Below are positions 1 to 6,801 of a stretch of 12,565 bases of DNA, one piece after another. The notes beneath the pieces are model-generated. The model had not been told where the DNA came from, ran no database searches, and saw only the letters and a list, made by a program, of their open reading frames with translations. Source of the DNA: Campylobacteraceae bacterium (GTDB taxonomy: Bacteria; Campylobacterota; Campylobacteria; Campylobacterales; Sulfurovaceae); NCBI GenBank assembly GCA_027056615.1, contig JALUKJ010000134.1:1-12565 (forward strand), read 5' to 3'. A program made the position numbers and the translations under genes. The first letter of the stretch is position 1, and each line of letters opens with the position of its first letter.

Positions 1-52
1 GTACTATTGAAAGTAATAATAATAATAAAAATAAATTTTTAAAAAAAATCAT
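1..52 (-). CDS. Probable start of a membrane or exported protein, cut by the window edge
   Basis: An ATG at 52-50 opens a frame that stays open to the edge, giving 17 residues: MIFFKN followed by a run of Leu (LFLLLLLLSIV). This is a basic/aromatic start leading into a very hydrophobic stretch, as in a signal peptide or an N-terminal membrane anchor. An AAAAGG ribosome-binding site sits a few bases upstream of the ATG. It starts 24 bp after the stop of the zinc-ribbon gene and on the same strand, so it is probably the next gene of that operon. The Leu run is encoded by repeated TTA codons, so a chance A/T-rich reading cannot be excluded. The product cannot be identified from this fragment. 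Confidence 0.45.
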   Translation of the reverse strand, partial: MIFFKNLFLLLLLLSIV

Positions 53-76
53 AATAAAGCCTTTTAAAAATTTTAG

Positions 77-1213
77 CTAAGAAAAATTAACAGAAAGTAA
101 ATGTAAAACTTTAGAGGCTTTTTCTATGACTTGAGGATGTTCATCTATGTAGACAGCTCCACCAACACCTGTTGAGAGTGTACCTGCAACTAAAGCTATT
201 TTTAACCATGAATAGGGGCGTTCTCCTGAAACTTTTCCTGTTTGTGCATTTATTGCATAGTTATAGTTTTTCTGTTTCCATTTAAATTTAGCTATCCAAA
301 TAGGAAAGAGAACATTTTTATAAGATGTGTCATGGTAGTTAGTTTTTAGTGATAAAATCTGCTGTTGGTCTCCACCAATGTCATTACGAACACTTTGACG
401 TATAACACTATTCATTTTAACTTTGGCAAGTTCAAATCCATTGTCTAGCTCAATAGTGTATTCTTCCGAGTTGAATCCTACAAGATACTTATTGTTAAAT
501 GGCACAAGTTTTTTGGTATACCAAGGGGCAAGATTATCCAATATATTATAGGGAATAGTTTTAGATGCACCAATGGTAATATCATCAAAGTCATTATGTA
601 CACGACCAGATACAGGTGTCCATCGAATTCTTTGCTCTTGAACACTTTGACGTACCTCTCTTCCATCGACTATAACAGTTTTCTCTACTGTTACATAGTA
701 TATATCTCCTCTTTGACCATAGTAGTTACTAACTGTTTTAGCATCATAAGTCCAGTGGGGTAGGTAGTAGCCTTTTAGTTTATCATTGTCTGCTAAAAAC
801 TTGTTTAATTTAGAAGGAGCAAACCACAAAGAGCCAATCCACTTTTTAAAAGCTTCTCTTGCCTCTTTTTGAGAGAGTTTAAAAGGTATAAGTGATTTAG
901 GAGTAATCTCTTTTACAAAATCAATAATAGCAGGTGTTCCACAGTATGGACAGTTAGAGGAGAAGGAGTAGGGAGTCATGGTAAAAGTTGCTGAACATTT
1001 ACTACACTTAACCTCTTTTATTATCTCTTTTTTATTTTGTCTATTGAGTTCTTTTAAAGCTTTATCTAGGTCATACTCTTTAATTTTTTCCAAAGAGGAG
1101 TCAATTAATTCAGTGCTTTGGCAAAATTCACATTTTAGAGATTGCTCAATTGGACTAAAACGTAGAGGAGCACCACAATTCTTACAGGTGAAATTAATTG
1201 ATTTGAACTTCAA
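77..1213 (-). CDS. Double zinc-ribbon protein with C-terminal hydrophobic segment
   Basis: A 378-residue protein with two N-terminal zinc ribbons of identical geometry: Cys10/13/28/31 and Cys70/73/88/91, each C-x2-C-x14-C-x2-C. They are separated by a charged, probably helical linker (about 38-68). The middle and C-terminal part (about 105-335) holds motifs typical of bacterial proteins often loosely annotated as 'zinc ribbon' or 'PriA-like': LIPFKLS near 108, GYYLPHWTYDA near 148, and FPIWIAKFKW then INAQTGKVSGERPYS near 303-335. No helicase motifs are present, so a PriA label would be wrong. A moderately hydrophobic stretch at about 336-356 could anchor or dock on the membrane. It is the fifth gene of the operon, 16 bp after the SPFH gene. 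Zinc-ribbon proteins beside SPFH proteins are known from the Bacillus ydjG-ydjI region. A role as a metal-stabilised adaptor is inference; no enzymatic residues are evident. Confidence 0.85.
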   Translation of the reverse strand: MKFKSINFTCKNCGAPLRFSPIEQSLKCEFCQSTELIDSSLEKIKEYDLDKALKELNRQNKKEIIKEVKCSKCSATFTMTPYSFSSNCPYCGTPAIIDFVKEITPKSLIPFKLSQKEAREAFKKWIGSLWFAPSKLNKFLADNDKLKGYYLPHWTYDAKTVSNYYGQRGDIYYVTVEKTVIVDGREVRQSVQEQRIRWTPVSGRVHNDFDDITIGASKTIPYNILDNLAPWYTKKLVPFNNKYLVGFNSEEYTIELDNGFELAKVKMNSVIRQSVRNDIGGDQQQILSLKTNYHDTSYKNVLFPIWIAKFKWKQKNYNYAINAQTGKVSGERPYSWLKIALVAGTLSTGVGGAVYIDEHPQVIEKASKVLHLLSVNFS

Positions 1214-1229
1214 AGTAGTCTACTCTCTC

Positions 1230-2318
1230 TTATATTTTTGGTAGAGGTGGAGGGGTAGCATGAAAATATTTATCTAAAATAGTATGTGCTTCTACCCAAT
1301 CTTTTAGTCCTTCTGTCCAGACAAGAGTATCTTTTTTTATTTTATTTTCACGAATTAGAAGTTGAATGGTACGAATATCATAAGGGCCTTCTCTCTCTCC
1401 ACTTAATGCAACATAGTATTTTTTACTATTGACATCAGGAAGAGGAGGAGGGGTATTTTTGTCAACTTTACTCTTTGAAAAGCTCTCTGCCATAGACTGC
1501 CCTATGGCAATACCTGCACCCATACCTATCATATCTCCCATAGAGCCACTATTAGAAGAACCCAATGCTTCTCCTGTTTGGTACTTGATATGCTCATCAA
1601 GATTACCTGTAATTGCACGACTACTACGTTTGTCAAGAGCCTCTTCTACATTAGATGGCAAAGAGATATTTTCTATTAAAACTTTTGTAAGATGTAGACC
1701 ATACTCTTCAAAGTAAGGAGCAATTTTTTTAGAAATATACTCTGAAAATTTCTCATAATTAGAAGCCAAGTCTAAAACAGGAATATTACTCTCACCTAAA
1801 ATAGTTGTAAATTTAGAGATAATGAGATTGCTAAGTTGGTTGTCAATCTCATCAACAGTAAAGTGATTGTCTGTTCCTACAATCTCATTCATAAACTTTT
1901 TAGGGTTAGTAATACGAATCTCATACGTTCCAAAAGCACGAAGACGAACCATATAAAATTCAGGGTCACGTACCATAATTGGATTTTTAGTTCCCCACTT
2001 TAGGTCGGTAAAACGTTTGGTATTTACAAAATAGACCTCTGCTTTAAATGGAGAGTTAAATCCATGGTCCCAATGATTTAGTGAAGTCATAATTGGTATG
2101 TTTTTAGTCTCTAGTTCATAGATACCAGGTTCTAAAACATCAGCAACTACCCCTTCGTTAACAAATACAGCTACTTGTGACTCTCTTACTGTTAATTTTG
2201 CTCCATATTTAATCTCATGATTATAAGTAGGAAATCTATAAACCATGGTATCATGTGAATTATCTGTCCACTCAATAACATCAATAAATTGTCCAAATGC
2301 CCAGTCAAAAAGTCCCAT
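1230..2318 (-). CDS. SPFH (band 7-like) protein of the YdjI/'virion core' type with GYF_2 domain
   Basis: A 362-residue protein. Residues about 25-235 form an SPFH domain of the YdjI-like family often mislabelled 'virion core protein': VRESQVAVFVNEGVV near 44, LEPGIYELET near 62, then RDPEFYMVRLRAFGTYEIRI near 117-136. A Gly/Met/Ala-rich segment (250-280) follows, then a GYF_2 domain (about 300-350, YYVALSGEREGPY to LVWTEGLKDWVEA). The GYF_2 domain is bracketed by PPPLP at 290-294 and again at 356-360, just before the C-terminus. There is no N-terminal transmembrane helix, so membrane association would be peripheral or through partners; SPFH proteins generally oligomerise at membranes. The gene starts 3 bp after the TelA-family stop, implying translational coupling. 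GYF domains bind proline-rich ligands, so the flanking PPPLP motifs may mediate self-assembly or autoinhibition (inference). Confidence 0.88.
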   Translation of the reverse strand: MGLFDWAFGQFIDVIEWTDNSHDTMVYRFPTYNHEIKYGAKLTVRESQVAVFVNEGVVADVLEPGIYELETKNIPIMTSLNHWDHGFNSPFKAEVYFVNTKRFTDLKWGTKNPIMVRDPEFYMVRLRAFGTYEIRITNPKKFMNEIVGTDNHFTVDEIDNQLSNLIISKFTTILGESNIPVLDLASNYEKFSEYISKKIAPYFEEYGLHLTKVLIENISLPSNVEEALDKRSSRAITGNLDEHIKYQTGEALGSSNSGSMGDMIGMGAGIAIGQSMAESFSKSKVDKNTPPPLPDVNSKKYYVALSGEREGPYDIRTIQLLIRENKIKKDTLVWTEGLKDWVEAHTILDKYFHATPPPLPKI

Positions 2319-2321
2319 GGT

Positions 2322-3461
2322 TTATCCTTTTGTAATCTCTTCTACAGTTTGTGTTGGTAATGTTTCAAGTTTTGTTTTTGTTGAAAGAAGAGCCTCTTTT
2401 AGTTTATGCTCTGTCTTTTTAAGTTCAGCTAAAGCTTTTATTCTAGATTTTTTACCCTCTTCTGCAATCTCTAGTGAGTCATTTAGAGTAGCAATGAGGG
2501 TATCATTGGCAATCTTAATACTCTCAATATCAAATATTCCACGTTCCATCTGAGTTCTAACCTCTTTGTTAGCTTCTCTAAGACCTTCTGCATTTTTTTC
2601 TAGTAGTTCATTAGTTAAGTCGGTAGCATTTTTAAGTGCTTTTGCAGATTCATGACTTCTAAAAATAGTTACTGTTTGAGCGAGTTGGTTTCTCCATAGA
2701 GGTACAGTGTTGACTAGAGTAGAAGCAATTTTATTAATTAGTGATTTGTCATTTTCTTGAATAAGTCTAATACTTGGAAGTGATTGCATTGTAACTTGTC
2801 TAGAGAGTCTAAGGTCATGTACACGACGCTCTAAGTCATCTCTAAAAGAACGTATCTCTTTAAGCTCTTGAATGGCTAACATATCTTCACTTTTTGCTTT
2901 GGCTTCATACTTTGGGATAATCTTCTCTTCTAACTCTTTTTTCTTAATTTCACCTGCTTCAATATATATTTCTAGTGTTCTAAAGTACTCCAAGTTAGCT
3001 TCGTAGAGTTTGTCAAGAGAGACAATATCTTTCATTAGTTTACTTTTGTGACTCTCTAGGTTATTTGAAATTTCATCAATTTGGTCACGAACCTCTTCAT
3101 AACCTTGCATAAATTTAACTAAAGGTTTAGTTCCTCCAAAAAGTTTAGAATACCATGGAAGTTTTTTATTTGGATTTAACTCTTCAAGGTCAAATCCTTT
3201 AATCGTAGCAATCATTTCATTAAGTACAGCTCCAGCTCTTCCTGTATCTTTATTTTTAACACCGTCTATCATACGGTTAGATATCTCATCAAGCTCCTCT
3301 TGTGCAGAAGCTCCAAAGTAGATAATAGAGCTTCTATTGTTAAAATCTAATTCTGATAGAGCCTTTTCTAATTTTGATTGCTCCTCTTCTTGAATCGCTG
3401 GTAGATTTTCATTTTGCTCTTCTATTGTAGTCTCTATAATCTCTTTTGTTTTTGTTTCCAT
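2322..3461 (-). CDS. telA: TelA/YaaN-family toxic anion resistance protein
   Basis: A 379-residue, strongly charged and mostly helical cytosolic protein. Family hallmarks are the segment WYSKLFGG near 103-110, the long coiled-coil region with LDKLYEANLEYFRTLEIYIEAGE near 149-171, and NTVPLWRNQLAQTV at 251-264, which matches the diagnostic 'PLWxNQ' motif of TelA proteins. The first 35 residues are Glu/Gln-rich and probably disordered. Family members are linked to tellurite and other toxic-compound resistance (TelA/KlaA of plasmids, YaaN of Bacillus), but the biochemical activity is unknown; no catalytic site is visible here. It follows the XpaC gene by 13 bp, the same order as xpaC-yaaN in Bacillus, and precedes the SPFH gene by 3 bp. 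The adjacency supports a joint function in envelope or anion stress. Confidence 0.9.
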   Translation of the reverse strand: METKTKEIIETTIEEQNENLPAIQEEEQSKLEKALSELDFNNRSSIIYFGASAQEELDEISNRMIDGVKNKDTGRAGAVLNEMIATIKGFDLEELNPNKKLPWYSKLFGGTKPLVKFMQGYEEVRDQIDEISNNLESHKSKLMKDIVSLDKLYEANLEYFRTLEIYIEAGEIKKKELEEKIIPKYEAKAKSEDMLAIQELKEIRSFRDDLERRVHDLRLSRQVTMQSLPSIRLIQENDKSLINKIASTLVNTVPLWRNQLAQTVTIFRSHESAKALKNATDLTNELLEKNAEGLREANKEVRTQMERGIFDIESIKIANDTLIATLNDSLEIAEEGKKSRIKALAELKKTEHKLKEALLSTKTKLETLPTQTVEEITKG

Positions 3462-3474
3462 TTTTGTTTCCTAT

Positions 3475-4308
3475 TTAATTTTTTATCTGTTCTTGTAAGA
3501 CATCTATATTGACATCTAAATCAAACTCATTATTCTTTTTTAGTCGAGTTAGCTCTTTGTCAAATCGACGCTCTACATCCTCTAGAAGTTGATGTAGTTT
3601 ATCTTTTGTCTCTTTTTTTATATCTGCTTCATCCATTGAGGTATAAGAGTTAGTAACGTTCTCTAAACCATCAATATATACTACTAAAAATTTACGTGCA
3701 ACACGAATGTCTTTTGGGTCTTCTTGAATAGTTTGAATAATATTCTCAGCCTTTGTAACAGCTAAAGAGAGTTTTTTTTGTAAAAGAGTATCATTTGAAA
3801 TCTTATCTATATGTCTTTTTATCTCACTAATTTTAGATTTTGCTTCTGAAATAGTTTTTAATACTAATTCAGCAGAAATGTCACCAATATTTTCTAATTT
3901 ATCATCTCTAGGGTCTAACCCATAGTAGAGATAGTATCCAATAGATGAAATTATAGATAGAAATATTCCTATAAAAAGAGACTCTCCTCCTGCAATGGTT
4001 GCTGTAAAAAAAGTTGAGATGCCTAAAAGTATAGCAGAGAAAGTTTTATATGGTCTTTTGGGAGCTTTAGTTAATTTCTCTTGGTTATATTTAAGCTCAT
4101 TAGCTAGTCCTATAGTATTCAATTTAGCTGTTGCATAAAAGAGTCCAAAAGCAGTTAAATTTAGTAAAAAGGCTGAAATATTTCGTTCTATTAGTGCTAA
4201 TATAATAGCAAGAAAAAGAGGAGCTAAAAAGATATATAGTAGATAACCTTTTTTTAATTTATAGGTTTTTAAATATATTTCTGGTTTGTATTTTTTAACA
4301 AAAGCCAT
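3475..4308 (-). CDS. xpaC: XpaC-family membrane protein
   Basis: A 277-residue protein. Four hydrophobic segments (about 22-41, 45-62, 90-106 and 108-128) make an N-terminal membrane domain. A charged cytosolic C-terminal half follows, with predicted helices (about 140-260). The segment ARKFLVVYIDGLENVTNSY (204-222) resembles the conserved 'R-FL-YLP' helix of XpaC proteins, whose old description as a bromo-chloroindolyl phosphate hydrolysis protein came from a Bacillus plate phenotype and does not establish an enzyme. XpaC genes are typically paired with TelA-type genes, as here. The ATG at 4308 lies 4 bp after the stop of the 27-residue ORF, and GGAT within the end of that ORF may serve as its ribosome-binding site, suggesting coupled translation. 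It is probably the membrane anchor of the module (inference). Confidence 0.82.
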   Translation of the reverse strand: MAFVKKYKPEIYLKTYKLKKGYLLYIFLAPLFLAIILALIERNISAFLLNLTAFGLFYATAKLNTIGLANELKYNQEKLTKAPKRPYKTFSAILLGISTFFTATIAGGESLFIGIFLSIISSIGYYLYYGLDPRDDKLENIGDISAELVLKTISEAKSKISEIKRHIDKISNDTLLQKKLSLAVTKAENIIQTIQEDPKDIRVARKFLVVYIDGLENVTNSYTSMDEADIKKETKDKLHQLLEDVERRFDKELTRLKKNNEFDLDVNIDVLQEQIKN

Positions 4309-4312
4309 AGCG

Positions 4313-4396
4313 TTATCCTAAAAGTTGACCCAAAGGGTACCAAACAGTTAATCCAGTAGAGAGAAGAATAAATAAGAATCCAAATAGTTTTTTCAT
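4313..4396 (-). CDS. Small 27-residue membrane peptide at head of the XpaC-TelA operon
   Basis: An ATG at 4396-4394 opens a 27-codon frame ending in TAA at 4315-4313. The peptide begins MKKLFGF, continues as an uncharged hydrophobic stretch with the pattern of a single transmembrane helix (about residues 4-18), and ends in WYPLGQLLG. The two Lys at the N-terminus and no charge afterwards fit an N-in membrane peptide or an uncleaved signal-like segment. It ends 4 bp before the XpaC start, and its last codons carry the likely XpaC ribosome-binding site, as in a translationally coupled gene or leader peptide. A strong ribosome-binding site of its own is not seen, so it may be poorly translated or start close to the transcript 5' end. 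No family is recognised. Confidence 0.55.
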   Translation of the reverse strand: MKKLFGFLFILLSTGLTVWYPLGQLLG

Positions 4397-4407
4397 AAAA
4401 CTATTTT

Positions 4408-4429
4408 ATCATAAAATTCTTAGGAGAAT
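4408..4429 (-). promoter_or_regulatory. Candidate promoter region of the stress operon with small inverted repeat
   Basis: On the minus strand, TATGAT (4413-4408) overlapping a TAAAAT is a plausible -10 box 11 bases before the ATG of the 27-residue ORF. Just upstream is the inverted repeat ATTCT-TAGG-AGAAT (4416-4429), a possible operator. No convincing -35 is seen, which is common in Campylobacterota promoters. If this -10 is used, the transcript would start only a few bases before that ATG. Confidence 0.3.
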
Positions 4430-4440
4430 ATTTTTATCTT

Positions 4441-4607
4441 GTTCCCACTGAGATGGTCAATGCCAATGAATTAAGGAATAAATATTCAAAAACTGTAGGT
4501 TCGATTTCATCGAACGGATTGTTTTATGAGCTTCAATTTTTTGTTCGATAAAATCGAACCTACAGGATTTAGGCTTAATTCAATGGCATTGCCGAGATGG
4601 TGGGAAC
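4441..4607. repeat. 167-bp nested inverted-repeat element with two opposed REP-like hairpins
   Basis: The outer arms 4441-4475 and 4574-4607 are inverted repeats starting GTTCCCAC and ending GAATTAAG. They pair except for a central block in which GAGATGG lies in the same direction in both arms. Inside are two GTAG-headed palindromes: plus-strand GTAG (4495-4498) followed by stem GTTCGAT, loop TTC, stem ATCGAAC (4499-4515); and the minus-strand counterpart at 4543-4563 with loop TTT. The two 21-base units differ at one position. GTAG plus a short hairpin is the layout of REP sequences handled by REP-associated tyrosine transposases, and an opposed pair matches a BIME. It begins 7 bp beyond the stop of the upstream 460-residue gene, so it could also end or stabilise that transcript. 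Confidence 0.8.
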
Positions 4608-4614
4608 AATAAAA

Positions 4615-5997
4615 CTATTGATTAATACCAAGTGCCTTAAGTGTTTCATAAGTGATTCCACCTGTTGCTAAAGAGTTGTCTCTTTGGTATTTATCTAGTG
4701 CTACACGTGTATCACGTCCAAGAACACCATCAATTTTACCAGGATTATAATCTTTTGCTTTAAGTGCATTTTGAATTTGTAAAATAACATCTTTGTTCAT
4801 GTTTGTTTGGCAAAGAATTCTTTCCCAACTTTGATGCGCTTCTGAAATTTTCTCTTTTTTCTGAATCTCTTTGTAGACAGCATCAATAGGTGTTTTAACC
4901 TCTTTAGCCTCTTCTACAAGTTTTTTAACCTTAACTATTTTGTAAGTTGGGTTAATAGCAATTTTATTGGTTGTTGCAGGGGCATCTATAACAGTTTTTG
5001 TAATTTTCTTTTTAATTGCAGGAGTCTCAACTAAACAGATTTCATGACCAGTATATTTTAAGCCTTTCTCAACAGAATCACCAACTCTAATCCATGAAAA
5101 TGATGGTCCATGTTCAAGAACTTTTTTCTCAATAGTAGTTTTTACAGCAGGAATAGTAATAGTCTCGGTTTTAGCTGGAGAGATGAGTTTTTTAACTTTT
5201 ACAATTTTTGTTTCAGCAGGAATCTCAATGACTTTTATTGTTGCAGGTGTTTTGACTACTTTTCTCTTAACAATTTTGTATTTTGCAGGTACTTTAATAA
5301 GACACATAATCTCACCTGTTGCACCATCTAACTTAGTTGCTGGATTTTTACCCTTTTTCCATACAGTTTTCTCTTTTTCTACAAGTACTTTATCTTCAAC
5401 ATATCCATAAGTTGCAGGTATTGTAACTGTTTTTTTAGTAGCAGGTTTAACCTCAATAGTTTTCTCTACCATCTCATATTTTGCAGGAATAATCTTACTT
5501 TTTGTAGTCTCGTCTTGAATAACAACTTCTTCTTTTACTGTTTTATAGCTTTCAGGAGTATAGTACTCTTTATAACAAGTACTAGGAGTAGTATTTTCAA
5601 TATCAACACCTTTTAGTTTTGCTGCTGCTAAAAGTTCATTACTTACTGGTGCAGAATGTTTTCTTAAACTAACATGCCAAGAGCGTAGAGCAGGTTTTAC
5701 TTCTATAATTTCAGAGACTTTTTTATATTTTGGAGGTATGGTAACAAGTTTTTCACTAGCAGGAGTGACCTCTACTTTCTCTTCTACCCATTTATATTTT
5801 GCAGGAATTATTTTAATTTTATTTGATGCTTCTTGAACTAAAATGCGTTCATTGACAGTTTTATATTTGGCAGGTATAACAACTTTAGCATAACACTCTC
5901 CAGCTTTGGCATTTGGTGGAGTGAGTGATACCTCTGCTTGTATAGAACTAATTGGTAGTAGTAGACCTAAAAGTATTAATGAATATCTTAGTTTCAT
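4615..5997 (-). CDS. Secreted repeat protein with C-terminal peptidoglycan-binding domain
   Basis: A 460-residue protein. A signal peptide at 1-21 (MKLRYSLILLGLLLP then SSIQA) predicts cleavage near Ala21. Residues about 35-396 consist of a degenerate module of about 23 residues (IPAKYK-x-V-...-V-x-x-A-...-I), clear at 41, 64 and 87 and recurring at about 170, 193, 236 and 259. Modules group into four larger units, each opening with a Cys (35, 141, 232, 321) and closing with a Trp (107, 213, 302, 391), with a fifth Cys at 396. Residues about 402-458 form a PG_binding_1 domain (ILQIQNALKAKDYNPGKIDG, then GRDTRVALDKYQ). It is probably a periplasmic, cell-wall-bound structural or adaptor protein; no hydrolase domain is present. 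An AAAGGA ribosome-binding site (about 6003-6008) precedes the ATG, and TATACT at 6037-6032 is a candidate -10. The repeat part is not assigned to a named family. Confidence 0.85.
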   Translation of the reverse strand: MKLRYSLILLGLLLPISSIQAEVSLTPPNAKAGECYAKVVIPAKYKTVNERILVQEASNKIKIIPAKYKWVEEKVEVTPASEKLVTIPPKYKKVSEIIEVKPALRSWHVSLRKHSAPVSNELLAAAKLKGVDIENTTPSTCYKEYYTPESYKTVKEEVVIQDETTKSKIIPAKYEMVEKTIEVKPATKKTVTIPATYGYVEDKVLVEKEKTVWKKGKNPATKLDGATGEIMCLIKVPAKYKIVKRKVVKTPATIKVIEIPAETKIVKVKKLISPAKTETITIPAVKTTIEKKVLEHGPSFSWIRVGDSVEKGLKYTGHEICLVETPAIKKKITKTVIDAPATTNKIAINPTYKIVKVKKLVEEAKEVKTPIDAVYKEIQKKEKISEAHQSWERILCQTNMNKDVILQIQNALKAKDYNPGKIDGVLGRDTRVALDKYQRDNSLATGGITYETLKALGINQ

Positions 5998-6094
5998 TGA
6001 TTTTCCTTTAATGTAATAAAATTCAATTAATAGTATATAGGAAAAAACTTAAGATAGTATTAAAAAATATTTATTAATGTTCAGAGTTAATTAT

Positions 6095-6712
6095 TTAAAA
6101 ACCTTTTAGAAGAATAGTATAAAGTTGTTCTACTATAATATCTTCAAGATGGATAGTACTATGAGTACTATATAGTTTAAAAATATCTTTTTTATCAAAT
6201 TTATCTCCTTGTATACAAGTTGGGTGAGCAGGTAAAAAAGCTCTCATTAATCCCACTTTATCTTCTAAAATAGTTTCACAAATATAGCAAAAACCATTGT
6301 CATAAAGTCTACCTTCATGGTTAAGTAGTTTCATATATGCCTCTATGGCTAAACGTTTTGGACTCTGTTTGCTCCATTTTTGTGCTATGTTTAATAATAA
6401 CTCAAAGTAGAAACTATCTAGCTCTATTGTATCACGTAGATGGGGTTCAAAGAGTTTAATAAAGTTTTGCCAGATAAGTAGACGATTTTTTGAAAATATC
6501 CAAGGAAAAGATATATGTGATAGTGAACGCATATTTGGCATAAAATTGTTTTTTGATTCCTTTATTTCAAAGTCAACTAAATTACCTATTTGTAAAATAG
6601 AGTGTCTTGCACCAAAGAAACGCCAATAGGTTTTTATTGCATCATTGCTTAGCACGGTAACAATCACATCTTCATTTTTTGCTTTTCTTATATTAATTAT
6701 AAATCCACGCAT
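6095..6712 (-). CDS. recO: DNA repair protein RecO, Campylobacterota type
   Basis: A 205-residue protein, short compared with about 240 residues in gammaproteobacteria but normal for Campylobacterota RecO. The N-terminus (MRGFIINIRKAKNEDVIVTV) and the following RFFGARHSILQIG (31-43) match the OB-fold of this group. A helical C-terminal part follows, with FCYIC (Cys142, Cys145) and Cys166, a reduced version of the RecO zinc-binding site. RecO loads RecA onto SSB-coated single-stranded DNA together with RecR in the RecFOR gap-repair pathway. The gene is divergent from gltB with 89 bp between the two start codons. No strong ribosome-binding site precedes the ATG, suggesting modest expression. 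Confidence 0.85.
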   Translation of the reverse strand: MRGFIINIRKAKNEDVIVTVLSNDAIKTYWRFFGARHSILQIGNLVDFEIKESKNNFMPNMRSLSHISFPWIFSKNRLLIWQNFIKLFEPHLRDTIELDSFYFELLLNIAQKWSKQSPKRLAIEAYMKLLNHEGRLYDNGFCYICETILEDKVGLMRAFLPAHPTCIQGDKFDKKDIFKLYSTHSTIHLEDIIVEQLYTILLKGF

Positions 6713-6801
6713 CTGTTTAATTATCTTTTTGGTATTATCGACCCAATTTCTGGGGGGATATATTACTTAAAACCCTATTATATATTAATTAAAGGTGGCT
6801 T
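6713..6801. promoter_or_regulatory. Divergent recO/gltB promoter region
   Basis: The 89-bp spacer must carry both promoters. For gltB, a TATTATATATT tract (about 6777-6787) is a plausible -10, followed by the ribosome-binding site AAAGGTGG 7 bases before the ATG. On the other strand, TATAAT inside the same A/T tract, or GATAATA nearer recO, could serve recO. The six-G run in TTCTGGGGGGATAT (about 6750-6763) stands out in this AT-rich DNA. No sigma-54 pattern (GG-N10-GC) was recognised. Confidence 0.4.

Noticed and set aside
77..1213. PriA/primosomal helicase annotation for the zinc-ribbon protein
   Set aside because: There are no Walker or other helicase motifs; only the zinc ribbons recall PriA.
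5110..5410. Cys/Phe-rich plus-strand frames inside the repeat-protein gene
   Set aside because: They are antisense shadows of the Lys/Ile-rich repeats; the minus frame has a signal peptide, periodic repeats and a recognisable C-terminal domain.
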